In this document: positions 42,687-43,549 of the stretch, in pieces
Position numbering within the stretch: position 1 is the first letter of the stretch
Layout of the letters: every line of letters starts with the position of its first letter
NCBI GenBank assembly: GCA_018057705.1
Contig: JAGPDF010000040.1
Coordinates: forward strand, 1 to 43,549
Reading direction: 5' to 3'
DNA from: Thermoanaerobaculia bacterium
Lineage (GTDB): Bacteria > Acidobacteriota > Thermoanaerobaculia > Multivoradales > JAGPDF01
DNA length: 43,549 bases
Program-made: the position numbers and the translations under genes
Notes under the pieces: generated by a model
The model's database searches: none
Told to the model about the DNA's origin: nothing
The model's input: only the letters and a program-made list of their open reading frames with translations

Positions 42687-42688
42687 GT
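42670..42688. promoter_or_regulatory. 19-bp imperfect palindrome over the -35 box, candidate DtxR/MntR operator
   Basis: ACATGAC-AAGAA-GTCAAGT has 7-base arms matching at six positions. It covers the -35 element of the transporter promoter in the 87-base divergent region shared with the DtxR-type regulator. Binding of metal-loaded regulator here would block transcription of the transporter. Confidence 0.5.
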
Positions 42689-42738
42689 TGGTGCCGCATT
42701 TCCTTCCCCCCACTCTCTTTCGGGATAGCCTCCCCGCG

Positions 42739-43416
42739 ATGGCGACGTCGACGGTCGAGGACTACCTGAAGCAGATCCTGCTCGAAGAGCTCGTGGGGGG
42801 AGGAGGGCGTGTGTCCACCGGGCGGATCGCGCAGGCTCTCGCGGTGACGCCGGGCACCGTGACCTCGATGCTGAAGACGCTCGCCGACGGCGATCTCGTC
42901 GACTACGAGGCCTACGGCGGCGTTCGACTCACGGCGGCGGGCCGGCGACTCGCGCTTCACGTCGTCCGGCGCCACCGGCTCATCGAGCTCTTCCTGGTTC
43001 GGGTCATGGGCATCGACTGGAGCGAGGTCCATGCCGAGGCCGAGCGACTGGAGCACGCTGTCTCCGAGCGCCTGATCGAGAGAATGGACGAGATGCTCGG
43101 TCACCCCTCGGTCGATCCGCACGGCGACCCGATCCCCTCGGCGGCCCTCGCCCTGCCCACCGACGCCTCCGACCTCCCGACGCTCGCCGCCGGCAGGATC
43201 GGCGCGCGCTATCGCGTGGCGCGCATCGCCGATCAGTCTCCCGACTTCCTGCGCGTCGTCGAGAAGCTGGGGCTGCGGCCCGGCAAGAAACTCCGCCTTC
43301 TCGCGGTCGACCCCGCGGCCGACACGCTCGAGGTGGAGCTCGACTCGGGAATCCGCTCCCGTCGTGCGAGCCTCGGCCTGCGCGCCGCCGAGAAGATCCA
43401 CGTGGAGAGGGCATAG
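42739..43416 (+). CDS. DtxR/MntR-family metal-dependent transcriptional regulator
   Basis: 225 residues from the ATG at 42739; an earlier in-frame start at 42688 would add 17 residues before the family's usual TVEDYLKQIL beginning. The helix-turn-helix (RIAQALAVTPGTVTSMLKTL) is at 29-48. Metal ligands fall at DtxR positions: His79, Glu83, His98, Glu102, Glu105, His106, with Asp8 at the N-terminus. Glu in place of DtxR Cys102 and Asp8 point to an Mn2+-responsive, MntR-like sensor, though position 11 is Lys rather than Glu. Residues 165-225 form an FeoA/SH3-like domain. It probably represses the divergent transporter. TAGCCT lies 7 bases before the ATG; no Shine-Dalgarno is seen. Confidence 0.9.
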   Translation: MATSTVEDYLKQILLEELVGGGGRVSTGRIAQALAVTPGTVTSMLKTLADGDLVDYEAYGGVRLTAAGRRLALHVVRRHRLIELFLVRVMGIDWSEVHAEAERLEHAVSERLIERMDEMLGHPSVDPHGDPIPSAALALPTDASDLPTLAAGRIGARYRVARIADQSPDFLRVVEKLGLRPGKKLRLLAVDPAADTLEVELDSGIRSRRASLGLRAAEKIHVERA

Positions 43417-43426
43417 GATCCGGCGC

Positions 43427-43549
43427 ATGCGACCTCGCCTCCGGAAGACGTTGTGGCTCTCCGGTTTCGCCGCTGCGCTCTTTCAGACGGGCGTCTTGCT
43501 CGCCGGCACGGTCCTTGTCGACGCCGGTCGCGGCAACGTCCTCGTGCGC
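43427..43549 (+). CDS. Start of a membrane or exported protein (partial)
   Basis: An ATG at 43427, 10 bases after the DtxR stop, opens a frame of 41 codons that runs off the window. It begins MRPRLRKTLWLSGFAAALFQ and continues with a hydrophobic segment (TGVLLAGTVLVDAG), a signal peptide or membrane anchor. TAGGAT (43414-43419), overlapping the DtxR stop, lies 7 bases upstream. The product cannot be identified. Confidence 0.5.
   Translation, partial: MRPRLRKTLWLSGFAAALFQTGVLLAGTVLVDAGRGNVLVR

Overview
The window is about 43.5 kb of GC-rich bacterial DNA carrying some 33 densely packed genes, with no gene-free gap above 300 bases. Three things point to an Acidobacteriota-type bacterium, perhaps Thermoanaerobaculia: two large PknB-type kinases with C-terminal TPR regions, two sigma factors of the 'Sig-70_X6' ECF type, and many secreted FG-GAP propeller proteins ending in a DGFE-type motif. 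This placement is an inference from gene content; there is no rRNA or tRNA to confirm it. No CRISPR array, insertion sequence or prophage was seen.

Layout. (1) 0-10 kb: a Tat-exported PhoD phosphatase, a secreted FG-GAP propeller, a secreted VCBS/FG-GAP protein, a 50-residue protein with 12 cysteines (metallothionein-like), an AraC regulator, a FAD monooxygenase and two tandem paralogous secreted proteins. (2) 10-30 kb: the most distinctive part. Two copies of a cassette pair a transmembrane Ser/Thr kinase (11999-14779 and 22890-25616) with a convergent ECF sigma factor (14776-15345 and 27411-27980). Six-gene-wide expansion of seven-bladed FG-GAP proteins surrounds them. A DUF2177 membrane protein, a PD40 propeller protein, a VOC protein and a methanethiol methyltransferase (mddA) are interspersed. 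(3) 29.8-33.5 kb: dienelactone hydrolase, then amt-glnK behind a strong promoter in an AT-rich island, then aqpZ. (4) 33.6-38.7 kb: an aspartyl protease with a PDZ domain, a selenium-binding/methanethiol-oxidase-like propeller and ribonuclease D. (5) 38.7-43.5 kb: a Tro/Mnt-type metal ABC transporter operon (binding protein, ATPase, permease fused to a DtxR-type domain, second permease) read away from a separate DtxR/MntR regulator, then the start of one more gene.

How it may work together. Both sigma factors carry an Asn-Thr-Thr-Thr run where ordinary ECF factors have the acidic residues of region 2.2, which fits activation by phosphorylation from the neighbouring kinase. The natural candidate targets are the adjacent secreted propeller genes. 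Ten secreted proteins in the window share a (L/I/V)FxDGFE...W motif, nine of them at the extreme C-terminus, suggesting a common export, anchoring or assembly fate. Several regulatory genes (both kinases, both sigmas, troA, the DtxR regulator) have a TANNNT-like box 7-11 bases before the start codon and no Shine-Dalgarno sequence, while the propeller genes mostly have good Shine-Dalgarno sites. This suggests leaderless transcripts for the regulators.
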